NCBI GenBank assembly: GCA_023554435.1
Contig: JAMJQV010000036.1
Span: 1-16,986, forward strand
From: Gemmatimonadota bacterium
Lineage (GTDB): Bacteria > Gemmatimonadota > Gemmatimonadetes > Palauibacterales > Palauibacteraceae
Direction: 5' to 3'
Length of the DNA stretch: 16,986 nucleotides
A model generated the notes under the pieces. It saw only the letters and a list, made by a program, of their open reading frames with translations. It was not told the origin of the DNA and made no database searches. The position numbers were made by a program, and so were the translations under genes. Every line of letters starts with the position of its first letter. Position 1 is the first letter of the stretch. Positions 14,973 to 16,986 of this stretch are shown here, piece by piece.

Positions 14973-16868
14973 CTGCAGACATCGCCGGAAGGGCCCGTCC
15001 ACGAAGAAGAAGCGCTGGGCAAGGCGTACGACGCGCGCCTCATGCGGCGGCTGCTGACCTATCTGCGCCCCTACCGGTGGCACGTGGCTACGGCCGTCGG
15101 AATCCTCATCGCCGCCTCGGGACTCGCGCTCGTCGGACCGTGGCTCACGAAGATCGCGATCGACCAGGCCTTTCCTGAAGGAGACCTGCGCCTGCTGGCG
15201 CTCCTTGCCGCCGTCTACGTGGGCTCCATGCTCGTGGCCGCGGTCCTGGAGTACGCGCGCACGCTGCTGACCACCTGGATCGGCCAGCGAGTGATGGAGG
15301 ACCTGAGGGGCCAGATCTTCGGCCACCTGCAGCGCCTCGAACTGGCGTTCTTCGATCGGAACCCGGTGGGCCGGCTCATGACACGGGTCACGAGCGATGT
15401 CGAGGCCCTGAACGAGATGTTCACCTCGGGCGTGGTGACGATCTTCGGCGACGTGTTCACGATCGGGGCCATCGTCACGGCGATGCTGATCCTCGATTGG
15501 CGGTTGGCCCTGGTGACGTTTACGGTCCTGCCGCTGGTCTTCGCCTCCGCCTGGCTGTTTCGGACGCGGGTGCGAAGGGCCTACCGGGACATCAGGCTCC
15601 GGCTCGCGCGCATCAACGCGTTTCTTCAGGAGCGGATCACCGGAATGAGCGTGACCCAGCTGTTTCGCCAGGAAGAGCAGACCTTCGACCGCTTCGAGAA
15701 GATCAACCGCGACCACCTGTCCGCTCACCTCAAGTCGATCACGTACTACGCGCTCTTCTTCCCGACGGTGGAGATCCTGGCCGCCGTCGCCATGGCCCTG
15801 ATCATCTGGTACGGTGGCTCCGAATCCCTGCGCGGGGCCATGACCGTCGGCACGATCGCGGCGTTCCTCCAGTACGCGAGGCGTTTCTTCAGGCCGATCC
15901 AGGATCTGTCCGAGAAGTACAACATCCTGCAGAGCGCGATGGCCAGTTCGGAGCGCGTGTTCCGCCTGTTGGACCGGGAACCTCACCCCGTCGAGTCCGA
16001 GCCCGAAGTCGCGCAGGCCGGCCACGAGCGGGTGGGTACTGGAATCGCAGAAACCGCGGACCCGGCGATTCCGACCGTGCCGACCCGCGGAGGGCGGATC
16101 GAGTTCCGGAACGTGTGGTTCCGGTACGGCGACATGGAGAGTGACGCCGCGCCCGCAGACGCGGAGGACGTCGACTGGGTGCTGCAGGACGTGTCGTTCA
16201 CGATCGAGCCGGGACAGCGAATCGCGATCGTCGGTGCGACGGGGGCGGGCAAGTCGACCCTGATCAATCTGCTGATGCGCTTCTACCGCTCGCAGCGGGG
16301 GACCATCTTCCTCGATGACACGGACATCTCTCTCGTCCCGGCGTCGGACGTACGAAGCCGCATGGGCCTCGTACTCCAGGATGTTTACCTGTTCTCCGAC
16401 ACCGTACTCCGAAATATCGACCTCGGCCGGCCCGGGGTCGGAGCGCGCGAGGTGGAGGAGGCTGCGCGCCGGGTCGGAGTGGCCGCCTACGTGGACCGTC
16501 TGCCCGGGGGGTACGAGCAGCGACTCGGCGAGCGAGGCAGCAATCTCAGCGCCGGCGAACGACAGCTGCTCAGTTTCGCGCGAGCCCTCGCAGGTGATCC
16601 GGATCTCCTGATCCTGGATGAGGCGACGAGTGCCGTCGATTCGGAGATCGAGGCCCGGATCGAGATGGCCCTGGAGGCGTTGATGGAGGGTCGTACGAGC
16701 CTCGTGATCGCACATCGCCTCTCGACGATTCGAAACGCGGACCGCATCCTGGTGATGCATCATGGTGAGATTCGGGAGACCGGAACACACGAGGAGCTTC
16801 TGGAACTCGGTGGGCTGTACACACGCCTGTACCGGCTCCAGTTCGCTGGATCGCCGAGCGCCGCATGA
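14973..16868 (+). CDS. ABC exporter half-transporter (fused membrane and ATPase domains)
   Basis: From CTG 14973 the protein has 631 residues; from the first ATG (15042) it has 608. The 23 extra codons (GPVHEEEALGKAYDARLMRR around the junction) look like the usual amphipathic N-terminus of MsbA/MdlB/LmrA-type exporters, so I include them. About six transmembrane helices lie in residues 35-305. The NBD has Walker A GATGAGKST (421-429), Q-loop Gln469, signature LSAGE (525-529, for LSGGQ), Walker B LLILDEATSAVD (545-556) and switch His581 in IAHRLST. An acidic insert (DMESDAAPADAEDVDW) sits after the aromatic A-loop strand. It probably exports lipids, lipopeptides or drugs as a dimer; a homodimer is implied because no second half-transporter is visible. 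It is divergent from uvrA and overlaps the next gene by ATGA. Confidence 0.9.
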   Translation: MQTSPEGPVHEEEALGKAYDARLMRRLLTYLRPYRWHVATAVGILIAASGLALVGPWLTKIAIDQAFPEGDLRLLALLAAVYVGSMLVAAVLEYARTLLTTWIGQRVMEDLRGQIFGHLQRLELAFFDRNPVGRLMTRVTSDVEALNEMFTSGVVTIFGDVFTIGAIVTAMLILDWRLALVTFTVLPLVFASAWLFRTRVRRAYRDIRLRLARINAFLQERITGMSVTQLFRQEEQTFDRFEKINRDHLSAHLKSITYYALFFPTVEILAAVAMALIIWYGGSESLRGAMTVGTIAAFLQYARRFFRPIQDLSEKYNILQSAMASSERVFRLLDREPHPVESEPEVAQAGHERVGTGIAETADPAIPTVPTRGGRIEFRNVWFRYGDMESDAAPADAEDVDWVLQDVSFTIEPGQRIAIVGATGAGKSTLINLLMRFYRSQRGTIFLDDTDISLVPASDVRSRMGLVLQDVYLFSDTVLRNIDLGRPGVGAREVEEAARRVGVAAYVDRLPGGYEQRLGERGSNLSAGERQLLSFARALAGDPDLLILDEATSAVDSEIEARIEMALEALMEGRTSLVIAHRLSTIRNADRILVMHHGEIRETGTHEELLELGGLYTRLYRLQFAGSPSAA

Positions 16869-16986
16869 ATGAAATCCTGGACTTCGTGGTGGGGCTGGAC
16901 TCGCGGTGGGTGCTGGCGGGGCTGCTCGCCGTGCTCGACGCGTGGGCCATCGGAATGATCGTCCGGGCGCGTCCGGCCCTCAAGGT
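16865..16986 (+). CDS. Small membrane-protein N-terminus, possibly PLDc_N-like (partial, runs off window)
   Basis: Forty codons are visible from ATG 16865, which overlaps the ABC exporter stop as ATGA. After a short amphipathic stretch (MNEILDFVVGLDSRW) a hydrophobic segment VLAGLLAVLDAWAIGMIV precedes RARPALK. The pattern 'LDAWAI..I.RAR' recalls the first membrane helix of PLDc_N-type and cardiolipin-synthase-like proteins, but 40 residues are too few to decide. The coupling suggests co-expression with the exporter. Confidence 0.5.
   Translation, partial: MNEILDFVVGLDSRWVLAGLLAVLDAWAIGMIVRARPALK

Noticed and set aside
14863..14982. A 40-residue N-terminal extension of UvrA
   Set aside because: It covers the promoter and the divergent exporter start, and UvrA similarity begins at MLTSIHVRGARQ.
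13612..15057. A 481-codon plus-strand open frame crossing uvrA, the divergent gap and the exporter start
   Set aside because: It is antisense to UvrA motifs and has no recognisable motif of its own. It only stays open because stops are rare at this GC content.
14856..16790. A 644-codon open frame on the minus strand opposite the ABC exporter
   Set aside because: It is the mirror of a clearly recognised exporter. The translation is His/Arg/Asp-rich without domains, as expected from high-GC antisense frames.

Overview
The window is a high-GC (roughly two-thirds G+C by eye), densely coded bacterial chromosome segment. It has no mobile elements, CRISPR arrays or RNA genes that I can see. Several features together suggest Gemmatimonadota, although no single one proves it: a repeat lipoprotein of the 'TSG...DGY...NC..GD..' type, paired exported amidohydrolases, an outlying UvrA, and GTG/TTG/CTG starts. 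This assignment is inference from family resemblance.

Layout. Positions 1-222 (minus) hold the start of a membrane-anchored DsbA-like thioredoxin protein that runs off the left edge. A 225-bp divergent gap follows, then a plus-strand lipoprotein (448-1356) made of three tandem cysteine-paired domains. It converges, with only 9 bp between, on a long minus-strand gene set at 7791-1366. In transcription order this set is gyrA, a PLP-dependent threonine/serine dehydratase, a class I glutamine amidotransferase-like (C26) hydrolase, a HAD phosphatase, and an unrecognised tail-anchored protein with PH-like N-terminal modules. Every junction in the set is a 4-8 bp overlap or a gap of 3-6 bp, so it looks like one operon. 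A 229-bp gap with two perfect inverted repeats separates it from the next minus-strand pair (10776-8021): two exported amidohydrolases overlapping by ATGA. The first has an intact metal site; the second has lost most metal ligands. Upstream lies uvrA (14862-11977), followed 9 bp later by a glycosyltransferase-2/Rossmann fusion (11967-10918).

The right end is divergent. A 110-bp gap carries a good sigma-70-like promoter placed so that uvrA mRNA would be leaderless. On the plus strand is an ABC exporter half-transporter (14973-16868), which I place on a CTG start with a Shine-Dalgarno sequence. It is coupled by ATGA to a small membrane-protein start that runs off the right edge.

Functionally this is mostly housekeeping: DNA topology, DNA repair, export, amino-acid and amide catabolism, and envelope functions. 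I see no defence island or self-evident new system. The items most worth a second look are the active/degenerate amidohydrolase pair, the PH-like tail-anchored protein in the gyrA operon, the triple-repeat lipoprotein, the leaderless uvrA start, the CTG start of the ABC exporter, and the altered D-loop of UvrA NBD2.
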